Positions 1 through 14,265 of a DNA stretch of 64,000 nt are shown in pieces. The DNA comes from Malurus cyaneus samueli. Taxonomy: Eukaryota; Chordata; Aves; Passeriformes; Maluridae. The stretch lies in assembly GCA_009741485.1 (NCBI GenBank), contig CM019216.1, positions 52,711,943-52,775,942 of the forward strand. Direction: 5' to 3'. Within the stretch, counting starts at the first letter, position 1, and each line of letters opens with the position of its first letter. Below the pieces are notes generated by a model that saw only the letters and a program-made list of their open reading frames with translations, made no database searches and had not been told where the DNA came from. Position numbers and translations under genes: made by a program.

Positions 1-2166
1 CACCACAGCTCCACGATACGCTCTGTGCACACATCTGTCAGAGAAGCGAAGACCAAAGTTTCAGGAAGCTGTCCCCAGCCAGGTTTCTACGCTAACCATA
101 GAGACCACCTCTGCATGTCCCGGTTCCTGCCAGCCCAGCTGCAAGCCTGCCCTGGCCCTCCCGATACAGTCAGCCCCAGAGAGCCTTGAAAGGGTGCCTG
201 CAGGTGTGCTTTCCTGCCCGCCGCCTCTGGTGTGTCATTAACTCTCTCATCAGCGTGCATCAGCACAGGAGTTATCTGAAGGTGCAGGGAGGCCATCGCT
301 TTTTCAGTGATGGGTTTTTGATATCTCTGTTCCTACCAGACCTCTGAGGTGCTGGCTCAGCCTTCCTGTGCAGATAAAGGTGCTGCTAGGCTGTGCTGCC
401 AGCTGGGAAATGGAAATCTGCAAGAGGTGAGAGCTCTTGCCTGCCCAGCCGTGCCTTCCTGCACCAAAGAATTAAACTGAGGAACAGCTGGCGTTTGCTG
501 CAGTCAAAGGCCTAAAAGACCTTCCAGTGAAATAATAAAGAAAAGAAAGAGATCATTCTTTGCTTTTCTTTTCTGCTCTGCTCATGAGGGCCATCCCCTC
601 TGCACCCTTACCTGCTTCACCTCTGTTTCACCAAGGCACACACCCGACAGGGTCAGGATAAACGCTGCTGCAAAGGGATTGATAAAAGACACTGGTCTCC
701 ACAGCAGCAGTGACGCCAGGCTCACACTTGGCCAGGACTGAGGACATGGATCATCTCCCTGCCCATGGCTGATGTGGACACTCCCACTCAGCAGAGGCCC
801 CACACTCACAGTGGTGCTCTTGGTATGCCCAGGTTCAGGACCATCCTCCTGGCAAAGTTGGCTCTGTTTTTCTCTCAAATACCATCCTCCAGTCAGGGGG
901 CACACACCAGCCTTTCACTGGAGGCCATTTGCCCCTGGCTGGGAGGCCCAGCAGGAATAGGCAGGGCAGGTCCTGTTACACCCAGATTTTGCACTGTCTC
1001 ATCAGATTCCCACCCACCCAGGATGAGGATGAGCTCTCCTGCTGGCCCATGAAGGTCCCATGCTGGCAGTCACAGGCTCACCTCTTGAGCTATCACTGAC
1101 ACAGGAACAGCCTTAACTTTCTTTAATCAAAGAGGTTAGAGTAATCCTTTCCTCGCCAACCTCTGATTTGTGGCCACATCCTCTAACAGAAAACCCATAA
1201 CAAATACAAATGCAGTTTTTATGGTGATAAGCTACAGAACTGATGTGATAGTCACTCCTCTACTGCTGCTCTCAAACCCAGGGCTTTCTAATACAAACCT
1301 TCACTGCAGCCAGCAGTGAATCTCAGAGCCAGACCCAGTGTGGTGAGGGAAGACTCAACCTGACACACACCTGCACCACGATTTTGCCACAGGCATCACA
1401 AAGCAGCAAGCATGAACATTAAAATAAGGTGCTGGATCATTCCAGCAGTACCCCCTCCTTGTTGTGTCTTCCAAGTTTTGCTGTGCTGTCTGACATCCAA
1501 AAAAGCACTTGTTACCCTCCTCTCTGGCAATTGATCAATGGAGCAACTTGGTTTTTACATGACAGCTTGAACGGAGTGAATGTGGAAATTTGTTTGATAT
1601 CTTGGTTTGCCTTCCTGTCAGAGACACGAGCTCTTCTTTCCTCTTTAACACCCATAACTTTTCACAAAGGATTTCCAGTAACAGAAACCCACTTGGTCTA
1701 GAGCACAAGAAGCTTTCCAGAAGGCTCAGTGTCCCAAAGGCAGCCCTGTACTCTCTTGAAGACAATGCTGAGGGTGCTGCAGCTTCAGCCTCGCTGTACC
1801 AAGCAGGTTTCCACACCCTAATCCAACCTTTCCAGTAGAACCAGGCTCTTTGAAAGCAGAAGAGCCCAACTGCTCTGTGTGTGGGTTTGGACTGACCAGA
1901 TTTCTCTTGACTGTACACACAGGATGGCCTAGACACCCTGATTCCAGAGCAATGCTCAATTGCAGTGAAGGGCATGTTATGAGAAACTGCATGTATGATC
2001 ACACAGCCAAGCAACAGAGCGTGCTGCCCTTGCAGTCTGCAAGTCCTTGAATATCCTGGGGAAGTTTGTGATTGTAAGAGAGCTGCTGCAAGTCAGAAAA
2101 GGGCTTCCCTGGAAGGTGGTGGTTTCCCTTACATTTATTTATGCTAAGTAAGTGCATGCAAATATT

Positions 2167-2192
2167 TCTCTCTCTCTCTCTCTCATATATAT
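2167..2192. repeat. Microsatellite (TC)9 followed by (AT)4
   Basis: Nine TC units run directly into AT units. Visible by inspection. Confidence 0.9.
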
Positions 2193-2632
2193 TTATTGTT
2201 TATTTTGTTAGAAATAAAGGAAGGCTTTTTTACTGAGCGGGCCCAAATCCCAGACAGCACTGAATCCATCACAAGCCATGTATCATGGGCTAGCATTATG
2301 GAGACTCTTGGCCACCAGAACAAAACATCACAAAGGACAGAACTCAGACAAACATCAGACTCCGCACGCAGAAAAAGAGAAAACCGGCCAAACAAGAGAT
2401 TGCTGTGAGAACAACTCCTGTGATGAGAACTGAAACTGCAAGTCACTGGTTTTCATTGAAAGCAAAGCAACCAAGAGTCTGAAATCAGTCATGCCCCCCA
2501 ACTGATGAGTCGTCTGAAATCTGCCACCTTCCAGAACACACAGATCCTGAGATTTCTCAGCTTCCTTGTTTGTGATCACAGAGTTCTGTAAAATGGTATT
2601 TCATTATTAAAATAATATTCATCATAATGATA

Positions 2633-2648
2633 ATCATCATCATCATCA
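2633..2648. repeat. Short (ATC)n microsatellite
   Basis: About five ATC units, preceded by degenerate ATAATG-type units from 2618. Confidence 0.8.
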
Positions 2649-5600
2649 AGAAACCATGGAAAAGAAATATACACAGAAGTTTTCTGACATGTTTGGGGTT
2701 TTTTTTCTCCAATGAATAAAGTGTTAATTTTTCAATTTATGCTGCAAGCGATTTAACACAAAACCTTTTATCTTAGCAGTAAAGTTGTCAGAGGTTAATC
2801 CAGATACATCGTGGTTTAGAGTGGACTGGACTTAATTTCACAACCATATTTTAACCTAATTCCTCCATGCCTGCTGCAAGAGTTTCCAGCCAAGTCAATG
2901 GGAGTAATCATGTGAATAACACACGCAGGTTTCGGCCTGAAAATCTCTACCACCCTCGTTTGTGGGTCAAGGTTGGTCTGCCTGGGGAAAAGCACAATGC
3001 AGTGCCAACAGTGAATGGCCTTTACATGGTCCATTTCCAAGGGATACAATGATACCACCAAACCACCAGGGCTGCATGCACATAATGAAAAGTGACAATG
3101 CGCTCATTTGTGAAGGATATAAGACAGCCACGGTAGTTAGGGCAACATTTGCATAATCACATTAACTTTAAGGACCTACTTTAAAATTGACCTAACAATG
3201 GCTGCCATTGTTTAAAGCCACAGCTGTCCATGCTGATCGGACAACATGCTTGGTCAACTTGTGTCGCAGCCATCTTCTTCAGGAGGACTTAGAAAGTTTG
3301 ACCGAAAAAATTGTAGGCTCCAGGACATCCTGTGGATGTCTGGCCTCCCACCATGGTTCAAGTAGCTGGGAATCCACAGCTTTCAGGGCTGCACAACTGC
3401 TGCATTTTCATCAGAACTGATGTAATCTACGACACAGCTTTATTTTTCAGAATTGTTCATCGAGGCTGTGAGAAAAAAGACACACCAATTACTAATTGGC
3501 TGCTAAAAATATTACAAACCATGAATAATCTGAGCCCTGATTATTTTAGGCTTGAGCAAGCTGCTGCTTAAGATTTGAAAAAAATCAGAACTTGTACTCC
3601 AGACACGACACTTCAGTCACATGTTCCTTCTACACACAGGGAAGACCGAACCATTTGCATCTTCATACGCCTTGCACAATCATCCCCCACCACAAAATTG
3701 CTGATATTCAGCCAAAAAATGTGGATGTTCTTCAGTAGAAAAACATTTACGTACATTAACAACACATTTCAGGGTAGCTGGTCATACACAAAGTTCCGAT
3801 GAAAACCCAGACTCTTCTTAGCTAAGATTTTTTTTTTTGTTCTGCTTTTAGATAGGCAGCCTTGTCCACTTTGAAAAACATGTTTATTTTTAAGTATTTT
3901 CAGGATTCTCAGACCATCGAGATGGTACTGGATTAGCTGGAGGGAACTCAGAGTTTCAGTTACAGTGTGTCTTCTTTGAATAACACTAACCACAGGTAGG
4001 AGAATGACTACAACACACACTCTAGAATGGAAAATAAATAAAGAGAAATATCGAAGAAAAAAAAAAAAAGTTGTAGCAAAAACGGTTCAGCCCTTTCTGA
4101 GAAAGAGGTTGAGGAAAACTCGTTTTTCCTTGCCCTGGTAGGCCTAGTTAGCATAGCATGAGTCTGTGAACTTTAACTGACTTTTTTGTTTTGCATTGAA
4201 TATACTGTAATTAAAAACCCATTTAAGCTCCCCACTGTCATTTGGTCTCAAACCGTAATAACCAGTTTAAACATTCATGTATTGGTTTCAATTAAGAAAC
4301 TCTCCTGCCTTCACACTGTGGATCAGGGACTCGAGATTTTAGGTAGGAGTCTAATTTGTGACTCTTATTCCTACAAGGATTCATATAAACTTGGCCAAGT
4401 CGTGCCCTCTGAGCATTTCATTCGGCACAGGAGCACCAGGGGCTTGCCTCAGTTTGGCAGCTCCTGTCCTGGCAGGACACAGCACCCCTCTGAGGGTAAG
4501 GGTCATCTTGGTCATCTGCTTGGTCATCTACTGCCCTGCCCTGTGCCCGAGGGGCCGATGAAATGTCACACAAGGGCTCAGCTGAGCTGCTTTGGTCTCC
4601 CTCCTCCTCACTCAGCCTCTCGCTTGGGAAGGACGAGGTTGCCCAACACCAGTGCAGAGGGCACAGAGCGAGGTGGGTGTAAGGCAAGTTGGAAGTGATG
4701 GGAATTACTGGCCAGGAGCCAGATGTAAATGTGTGTACGAGTGTGTGCACACATAAATGTGACTGTGTAATTAAGGGTAGTATTGTAATGAATATACAGA
4801 AAAGTGGGGAGTAAGGGGAGGGTGAATTAATTGCATGTCAAACCTCAGTTCTGACTCCCCCAACTTTGAAGTACTGCACTCCCAAGCCTTAATGATCTTT
4901 TAATTTATACTTTAAATGATAATTTTTACCTTTTGATTATTCAGAAGATGGGCAACATTTGACACCAATAGTTTACATTTAAGCAAAGTAATTGAAAAGA
5001 TGCAAATGCCTTTACTGAACAGATATGCAGAATGCCCTTCTGCGCTAAGCACAGGTAGAGTGAACAAGCATATTAATATAGGCAAAGCTTCCCTAACCAC
5101 ATTTATTTATATTTTAGGCATTTAGTTCATCATGAAGATCAGCATTTATTCCTCATATTCATATCTGATCCTGTTAAGGCTACTGAAACAGTTCAATGGT
5201 ATTACAAGAGAACTGCACTAGAGCAAAGATAGGGATGAGATCTCTGAAACCTCTTCAGAAACACCAATGCTGTTTCAGCACTTCTGTACTGTTTCAGTTC
5301 TTCAGAAACCTCTGTACTTTGGGACTGAAAGAAAATACAGCTTCACATCACTTAGACACACACATAGCTTTCCCACACGAAGGAAAGCCTCAGAGGTGAG
5401 TGCTGTTAAAGAAAAAAGGTAATGGATGTGCACTACTGTCTTCTGGCAGTCAAAACGAACCTTTGGCAGGGAAAGTGATATGATATCTTCATTTGATCTT
5501 ATTTTAGGCTTCAAAAAACTATGGTAGCCCCTTTATGTCAAGCCAATGTCAAGATTCATTATGTAATTTCTACTTTTGAAAATCAGCATTGTGGCATTCA

Positions 5601-8600
5601 TACATTCCGATGGATTTGGTTATTACTGCTGAGCACAGTTTTGTTGCAGGATGGTAACTAGGCATTTCATTATACAAAAATATTGTGTAGGTTTCTGCAG
5701 GGATACAAGACTGGTCAGATATATTTTTCAGCATGGCAAGGATGACATCAGTAGCTCTGGGATTTCTGCCTAGAAAAAAGTCTTAATGTTTCGTAGGAGA
5801 GACTAAAATGTGTAAAGCACAAAGGGCTGAATTCGGGAATCCATCAGCGTGCTCAGCAGGTGGAGCATCAAACCCCTCCTCATCATCATCAGCGTCCAGT
5901 ACCGCCTGCCTGCCAAGAACATTTCTGCACCCACGCTACGAAGCACCAATGGCCATGAGATGCCATTCCTGGTGCATCCCCACACACAAACCCATTCAGC
6001 CTGGGCTAAACCCAAAGCTCTGCCACGGGAAAGGCTGGCAGCCAAACAACACAGTTTCCAACTCAGGCCTTCTCCGCTAACTGGGCCCATCCAAGGTTTG
6101 CGCATTTGAAATGGGAGTTCTCTTCAGGAAGTCACACTTGCCTTTCAGGCTCAGTGCATTTGAGGTAAAAACTTGCTAATTTGTTCAAGCAATCAGCATT
6201 CACTTTCCTGCTTCCACTGTTTGCTGACAGATTAGAGTATTTCAGGTTTCAGCCCCACCATTTTACACAGACTATACCACTTACACAGAACACTTGTCTG
6301 CATTGGAGAACCGTTTGAAATAACTTGAAAATTATGTCAAATATGAGCTCACAACAACATAAAATTGCCTATTTACAAATAACATCTCTGGTAAAAAATT
6401 CAGACTCTAAACACAGCCTGAAATTCATCCTCTGCGAGACAGAATTAGCTACTGCTAACACGTCTGGGTGTAAAACGAGGCATATGAATAGGATAGTAAC
6501 TGCTTTATGTAACTCTCCATACCGAAGAGAAACAGTGAGTCATTTATCTTAATGATACCAATATTCTGCCAAACATAAGATAAAACTGCGGATAGAAAGT
6601 TCAGAAACCCATTCAAGCACCCAGCAAGTTCTCATCAGCTATCAGGAAAAGTCACTCATTTACTACGGAGTCAGACAAGGTTTACAAGGAGAGCAATATT
6701 TTTATTAGACCGCCTGATAGAGCTCCTTAGATCAATGGCTGAACTAATGCAAAGATATGACAGACTTTGATTTCCTGTGCAGCACAAAGCATAACCTCGC
6801 TTGCACCCTTGGGCAGTGGCAGCTACAGGAGCATCCCCGGATTGCATGACAGGCGTGGGACACAGCACTGTCCCATCACTGCACAGGAAAGCGCTGCTGC
6901 AGAACGAGCCCTGGCAACACCTCCCACGCAAAGTTACAGTGCCACTGTCAGAAATCCTGCACAGCACAGGGGCTCAGGAGCACACTGTGCGTCTGCTAAA
7001 GCAGGGAAGAGCCTCCATCCAACCATGATCCCATTTTGCCTCACACGCACCACAGGTGGTGCTACCTGGTGCTGTAGGCACAGATGAGAAATATCTGCAA
7101 ACCAGGTAAGTATTTTCTGCAGTGGAGGAGAAGAGGTGAAGATATTCTCTTTGGGGTGCTGCATGCCCTGACATGTGAGATTTGGTTAATCTGTTTTAAT
7201 ACCGAGTGTTACTTTGTAGGCAGCTACCCATGTTATACATATGCACTGTTTAAAGACAGATTAGCATTAGAAGGTCATAGGCAGCTCAAAATAAAATTAC
7301 ACAAACCCAACCCAGCTACCTCCTCCAAAGTCCCCACACACGTCATTGCAATATGCATGTGGGTTAATTTCAACTGTTGTAACTCATGGATCTCCTTTTA
7401 GCAGCTTCTGTACTTTTTCCTCTTTTTTTATTTTAATGGCACTTTGAAGGTGTGGGCTTGCAGAGCACTGATGTACAACAATAAACTCAATTAAGCAACA
7501 ACCAAAATTAAACATCTATTCACATCACTGAAAAAAAGAGGGAAAAAAATCAGTTTTTTCCTTCTGACAGTATTTCCAATACCCACACAAACAGTGCATA
7601 ACTCTTTAACTTTTCCGATGAATATTTTGGGGTTTCCCCCTCGCTAAAAGCCCTTTCATGGAGACTGTTATCCTGCAAGTCTTATGTTCCACTCACATTT
7701 AAATATCTCAGACCTTAATATAGCCATTTACCTGTTTTTCATTTCTATCACAGCACCAGTCAAAAATGTCAAGGAGAGCCTGACTGTAAGACATTGTAGC
7801 ACAACCCCAGAAAGTTCCCATTGTGTCAGGCAGAATTTGCTGCTAGGAGAATTATCTAGCAGTAAAATAATTTTGTAAGAATAGATCTCACGCCTGCAAA
7901 GAGTCCATGTGTTTTCTGCTGCTCACAACGGGCACTGAAGGCACCATCACAGGCAGGTGGGACTGCTCAGTTTCATCAGACATGGGCGTATTATGACACA
8001 AATCTCTGTGAGACACCTTCTCTTCGTTCATAAGCACACATCAAGACACACAGCCAGAGCTTCTGAGCAATCTTTTGTCTTTCTTTGGGTTACTGAAGGA
8101 GCTACAATAGCTCCTCTGTCGAGGAACTGTGGAGGTGATATTGCATGGTGTGTGTTATTTGAGTGGTGGCTTGTCCCTTCAGTTATAACAAATCAGTTCA
8201 GGATTCTTTCCAGTCTTTCATTGTCGCTTCAAAAANGGGAAGAAACAAAGGAGGGAGGCAAAAGAAAAGTCTCTCTCAGCCTATTTCTTTCACGTTGGGA
8301 CCATGTGCAGCCTGCTTCCTGCTTTGCCATGTTCTGTGGCAATCACTTTGATCCCTGGGGAGGTGAGACGGAAGTTGGTCTTCACCATTTAATTTTTTTA
8401 TAGATAGCAAAGTCCATCCTTCCACCTGCATCCAAAGCACTGAGGCAGCTGGCAGAACAAAGCAGGAGAGAAAAATAGTTGACCAGAATCTATATGAAAT
8501 TGCCAGCATACAGGTGCAGTCTTGTTTTTCATCTCAGTTGCAGCAGTCCCCAGTGACTGTCAATGTTTTACTGAGGCTAATTAACCCTTTTTTGCCTAGA

Positions 8601-11600
8601 AAAGATCACCAAAAAAAAAACCCAACCAACCAAAAAATTCCCTCAAACTATCTGAACAGGAATAAAATTACGTGAGCAGAGAAATGCAAGACTTGTGTCT
8701 AGTTCAGAACTGTGCTACAAATAATAAGGTTGCTACACAAGCAAAAAAGAAAAGCAAATCTATGGGGGAAAATTGCATCTTTGGATTGCTGAGACAGCTC
8801 CAAGGTTAGCATGTTACTTCTAACACCTGACCAAGGTGGTAAAGATAAACAGAGAGATCACTCAAGAAGCACCGTCAAGAGTAAAGGAGCAATTGTTAAG
8901 CAAGGAATAGTAAAACTGAACAATAAACTTGGATAAGCACTGCAGGCAGGAACTCAGCAAATCTAAACAACTGAAATAAAAGATAAGACTTCGAGGACAG
9001 ATAAGAATTCCCAAAGCTGCAGTTTGGCTGAGCCGTCAACATTAAACATTCCTTCAGATCCTGAAGGGAAGCAGTGGCAAAGGAGCCTCATGAGGAAATC
9101 CAAGTGCAAGAGGCAGGGCTGTGCCATGACATGTGGTGCCTCGTGTTCCCTCTCTGTCTGGTTGTTCGAGTCCTAAACTACAGGCTTCCACTGCTACCCT
9201 GAGGAGATGATCCCATCATCCCAATGTTAGGATTTTTCCATTTACATGTAGCCTAAGTTTTGCGTCTCATTTTCATCTCATTCCCGCTGTTTATGCCTCT
9301 TTCCATTAAAAGGAAGATGTCCATCGTTATCATTTGTGCACTACACATATTTAGCTCATTTTCACTTTCTAGCTGAGTGGCTGTGATTAACATGGGTGCA
9401 TTTGGTTCTCTGACAGCCTCCGTGGGATCCACCCATCAGTGAAGGGCTCCTCCAGCCCTCCAGGACCAGGCTCACCACGGGGGCTGCAGAAAGGGAAAAG
9501 TCCTTGTTTCTTGCTGCCATCACCTGATGCCTCAAAATGCCCCTCTCAAAACGCACTGGGCTTTTTTTTCCCTTCTCCAATCACATGCTGAGTGAATGTC
9601 TAACCTCACTAGCAGTTTCTTGCCTCACAGGAAGTGTATTTGGTCCAGGGTACTTTTTCCCCCAACATCAGTTTTTCCAGAGCAGCTTGAATTAGCGCTA
9701 GTTGCCCCTCTGATTTGTCACAAACTCCGACAGCTCCCTACCCACCGCCAAAATCTGAGTGGTGCCAGGACAGAAAAGTCAAACAGGCAGGCAACATCTG
9801 GGCTTGTTTTCACCTTCATTCTTTGGTGCCTCGGTTTTCAGGGTGAAGGGTTCATAAGGATGCACTGCAGCTGCTCTCCAGCTGTGAGAACCCAGACTTA
9901 GCTCTGCCAAAACTTCTGTAGCTGCAAATGAGGCAATTTTGGTAAACAGAGAACAATGCATAGGTCTGGGAGGAAAGAGGGGGAAATGGGGGACAAATGC
10001 TCGGTTGAGCTGGTGCAGCAGGAGTTCAGTGCTGCTGTCAGAGCCGCTGAGCCCTTCCTGATTCCTCTCAAGCAGGCCAGTCCAAAACCCCTCACCAGCC
10101 CAGAGCCGGGGATTCTGGAGCTGCAGTCACATTGCCGCCCACTCCGAGCCTCAGGAGCAGCGCCAGGGAAAGCGACGCCTCCAGACCCAAGAGGTGCGAG
10201 TCTGCCACGGGGCTGGAGCTGCAGGAAAGCCGGGCTGTGATGCAATCCTTTGGCAATCATCGGCTCTGCTGCAGCAAAACGTGCCCAGCTGTGCCACTTG
10301 TGCCTTCCATATCCCTGGCTTTGAAGAATGCCATGTGCAGGCTCAGTGAAAGGGAAAAGCTTTCCCGTGCTTCAAAAGACTTCAGCATGTCTCAGATATA
10401 TATATGTCTGGATATAAAACCAGAAAACACTGTTTGGTGGTGGAGGTGCCCAGTCTTTCAGACATCTCTGCTCCTCATGCAATGTTTTCTACAAGTCTTA
10501 CCTGAGTCTTCCTCACTGCAGTTCAAGCCTATTCCTTCTTTTTCAATCAGCAAAATCATGGAGAAAACTTGATGTTTTCCTCTTTGCTGCAATGCTAATA
10601 GTATTAACAAATCATCACCCTCTAATGGGATTTAGAAATATCAGCCATTAGGAGCCTTCAGCTGAAAGGGAGCTGAAGTATGACAAAACCGGCTCTCTTA
10701 AGTGTAGCATTTCAGGATTTAACTGAACTCACGCTGTTAAATTGAAATTCCACAGCAAATGGAATTCTAGGCTTGCAAAACAACTTCCTCCCATTTATAA
10801 ATCGTATCACTTTGCATATATTTGAATGGTCAAACATCTATTTAGTCCCTGGAATTATTTGTTCTTTCATTAATGGAGACTAGATGAAAGCTGCAGATAA
10901 GAGCTAATAGTGATTGAACATAAAGTAAAACCCCTTTTATTGCACAGGATCTGCAGCCTGAGCACCATGGCAATAATCTAATGATGCCAAAACTTGGATG
11001 CCCTTCAAATGCTCCAGAACAATGGGTGCTGCCAGCATGACCCACACGAGGCACAGAGGCTGAGAAGCCAGACTCTGAAGCGGCGTTTTCCCTCTGTGGC
11101 CGTGGCAGTGCAAGGGCAGCACCCAGGGGCTCCCTGGAAAGGCTGATCTGGGCAAGGGGCCAGCACTGCTCAGGCTCAGCCTCTCAGGGCTCCTTCTGCT
11201 TTAGACCCTCTGAAGTCCAGCTGCCAAAACTCAGGCAGAGGTAAACTGGAGTCCTTGTCAGAGTATTCCAGAGCCAGGATGCCCAGAGGGTTTCTTCAGT
11301 GAGACTTGCCCAGCAGTGAAGCTCATAAACATCTCCATTTGCAGAACTTCCCTATTTTAAAGTTGACAGGGGCCCGGTCTGGCTAAGGGGTGTGGCATGG
11401 AAGTTGCCCCTCAAGCTGCTCCAGCACTTTGGAGCCTTCTCAGGCACAAGCAGCACACTGTGGACAATTAAATGCACTGATTGTGTGCACTCAGCTGTGC
11501 ACCAGCAGCCCCTTTAGAAGAAATGTCCTGCTTCCGTCATTTGACACCAAAACCCGAATTATTTGAATGGCTGGTGGGATTGTTCATTGTATGTGCCATA

Positions 11601-13929
11601 GAATCCACAAGTAATCTGTGTAGCACAAAACTAAAACACTGCTGGAGAAAATACATTTTACTTGTGAATGAAAAATGATTTCTCAGACTAACACTTGGAG
11701 TAGATTTGGTGCTTTCAGAGGGTTTGCGGGAATGGGAAAGGGGTGGTAAAATAACACAACCAAAATATGGTAACATGGTTAATTTCCTTACTATTACCTA
11801 TTTCCCTCCTTTCCACCAAATGGTTGCGTTCACTGACTACCTAAATTCCTGAACAGAAATCTTGTTAATTCTGAGTTCTGGAGAAAGAGTCCCCCACAGA
11901 GAAAAAATGTGAGACATTCACTGAGTCAAACCATTCACTGAGTTCCCAAAAGAAGAAAAATGGACAAGGAAAAAGCCAAGTTCTTCAAAAGTGAGACATT
12001 TCCAGCTGGACCACAGTATTTATTTTAATTTAAACATATGGCTCAGCAAATTAATGAAGATGCAGGGCTCAGGACCCACCAAAAATATCGTCCTCTACCT
12101 AGTATTGTCATATAAATCTGCATATTTTTCAAAAGCTTAAGTGGTCATAGCCTTTATTAGTCCTGTTTCAAAGTAATGACACCTCCACTCCTTAATGAGA
12201 GACAGCTTACAATTGAGAAGAACATTGGGTTTGCAACAAAGACACCTCCTATCTATCAAAAAAACATTATTATCTCATGTATGTAAAATAAGCAGGGACT
12301 CCTCAACTACTTTTTAACACATTTCTGTTTTGTTATCAAAGCAGGACAGCACCCTATATGCTGGGCAGGCATTCCAGTTCGTAGCGGACAGCAACTTGGG
12401 TCCTTTCCTTGCCAGCCTATCCAGCATTTATCTTCCCTTTCTGTTTTGATGGTAATTATCACTTTTGAATGCAAGAAACCTGAGGGGAAAAGTAACCTCT
12501 CTTTCCTTGCCATGGAACATACTTCAAGGCTTTCAGTTTTTCTGGCCAGATTCCCATTCCAGATTTTTGGAGCTCCAGTGGGGCTTGCTCTACTATTACA
12601 GCTGCCAGCAGAGTGTGTTGTATTAAGTTATGGTGTCCAACTACAGCTGAGTAATCCACCTTTACAAACAAAGGCTTTTTTCAGAGCTCCTTCCTCAAGC
12701 CTGATAGTGCCAACCCCAAAATAAAAATAAAATTGCCTATCAAAGCCGTAAGACTGAAAAACATGACTTTACAAAACACATTTAAAAATCCCCCAAACCT
12801 TCAAAACTTTGTCTCACCTTAAGTATAGATGATTTTTCAGCTACTGAGTCACAGGTATGTGACTGCTAAACTTTTAATATTCTGCTGGAGGACTGTACAT
12901 TGTCAAGGCAGGTTAACTCTCAGACTGTCCACAGCAGAAATATTAGTATCTTCAGCTAAAGACAGGGAAACTGAGATGGACATTCAATTTACCCCAGGCT
13001 CTGCCAGAAATCACTGGAACAGCACAATTAAAACTGAATAGCCATAGGATCCCAAGTCCTGGAGAAAAATTTGGGGTCAGGATTTTTGCTCCAGTTAGAG
13101 ATTTTTGACAGAAGAGATAACGAATAAAACATTTTCATAGCAATTTTTTTCTCAAAGAATGGTTGTTATGCACCAACACTGATCTACTGAATCTTACAGA
13201 TGATATTTTAGAGGAAGAAAAAGGCAACTAATGATAGTACATATAACAAAGAGAAAGAAAGGAAATAAATTATCATCTAATTTAAATGGACCCAGAAATA
13301 GTTCTATTTTTGCTCCATCACACTGCTGTAAAATAAAACTAAGCTTTTCCATGAGTGAGAGAGAGAAAACAATAGACAAGCTTTGTAATGAAATCACAAG
13401 GGCATAGATTGCACCAAAGAAAACTGCCTGACTTCTTGCTTTCTGTAAAAACCTATGCACGGTCAAGCACGCCTATTGTGTCTCCCAGTCCTTACCCCTT
13501 CTACATTAACAATTACAATCCCCTGCACATTTTTCATTTTTTTGTCACGCCCACTGTTGTTCCCTGAACCAAATTCAGCTTGTCTGCCAGCTCCACTATG
13601 CAGTACCCAAAACTACAGTAAGGTATTCCTGCTGAAGCTTCACTGGCGTAGCTTGGGAAGAAGTAACCATCTTCTGATCTTACACACTTCACCTCTGCCA
13701 GTATCACTCAGATGGCCCTTCTTTTCGAACAGACATAGCATGTTGATGATTCACTTAGTTTGCATTCAAACCTCCCACCTTTCACATTTTTCTGCAATAA
13801 AACTGAAAAGTCACTTTATATTTTTGTCTTTGGTTCCTTCTTCCTCTAGCACAAACCTTATTGGCTCCTATTTTACTGATTTGCATGATTACTTCAATTT
13901 TCCAACATAATTTTTCATTCTGATCACGT

Positions 13930-14265
13930 CCCACAAGCAGTCTGCAAAACTCCTGGTGTCACGCACACGTTTTATAAATACTACTACATCGTCGCGCTCA
14001 TTAATGGAAATAGTGAATAGAAGTGACAGAGAACTGACCTCAGGGACCTCACTTGCAATATCTCCCTGGTATGATAACTAAACTTGGATAACTCTTTTTT
14101 GAATGCAGCTTTTCTTTTTTAATTAGTTATGCATCAACTCCTTGTGATAGTTTCATCTAGACCATATTTCTCCCCCTTTGGGTATAAAAAATACCATATA
14201 AGACAGTATCAAAAATCTTACTGAAATCAAAAGTCACGACACCTATTATGCACATATTCACTCAG
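13930..14265 (-). mobile_element. Ancient decayed CR1-type LINE fragment (reverse transcriptase)
   Basis: Read on the minus strand, 14200-14250 encodes TFDFSKIFDTV, which corresponds to the DFSKAFDTV block of CR1/L3-type reverse transcriptases. Further on in the same direction, around 14020-14060, a segment equivalent to the SGVPQGSVLGP block is visible as SEVPEVSS, followed by a decayed LF-x-I-x-IN region. The frame is broken and several motif residues are substituted. This is an old, inactive, 5'- and 3'-truncated copy. The boundaries are approximate. Confidence 0.65.

Larger units (their letters stand above)
1..13920. other. Intergenic sequence, no gene recognised
   Basis: This stretch lies beyond the 3' end of AHI1. 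It is richer in GC than the rest of the window, especially 1-1100, 4400-4700, 5800-7100, 9400-11500. Open frames here, up to 170 codons, lack splice-site context, codon bias or recognisable motifs and overlap one another on both strands, so I treat them as chance. It contains a TC/AT microsatellite at 2167-2192, an ATC repeat at 2633-2648 and a single undetermined base at 8236. In mammals MYB lies on this side of AHI1, but no MYB exon was recognised. Confidence 0.5.

Noticed and set aside
4186..4698. 170-codon plus-strand open frame, the longest in the window
   Set aside because: It lies in a GC-richer patch with overlapping open frames on the other strand, has no recognisable motif, and has no obvious promoter or splice context. 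Length alone is explained by local composition.
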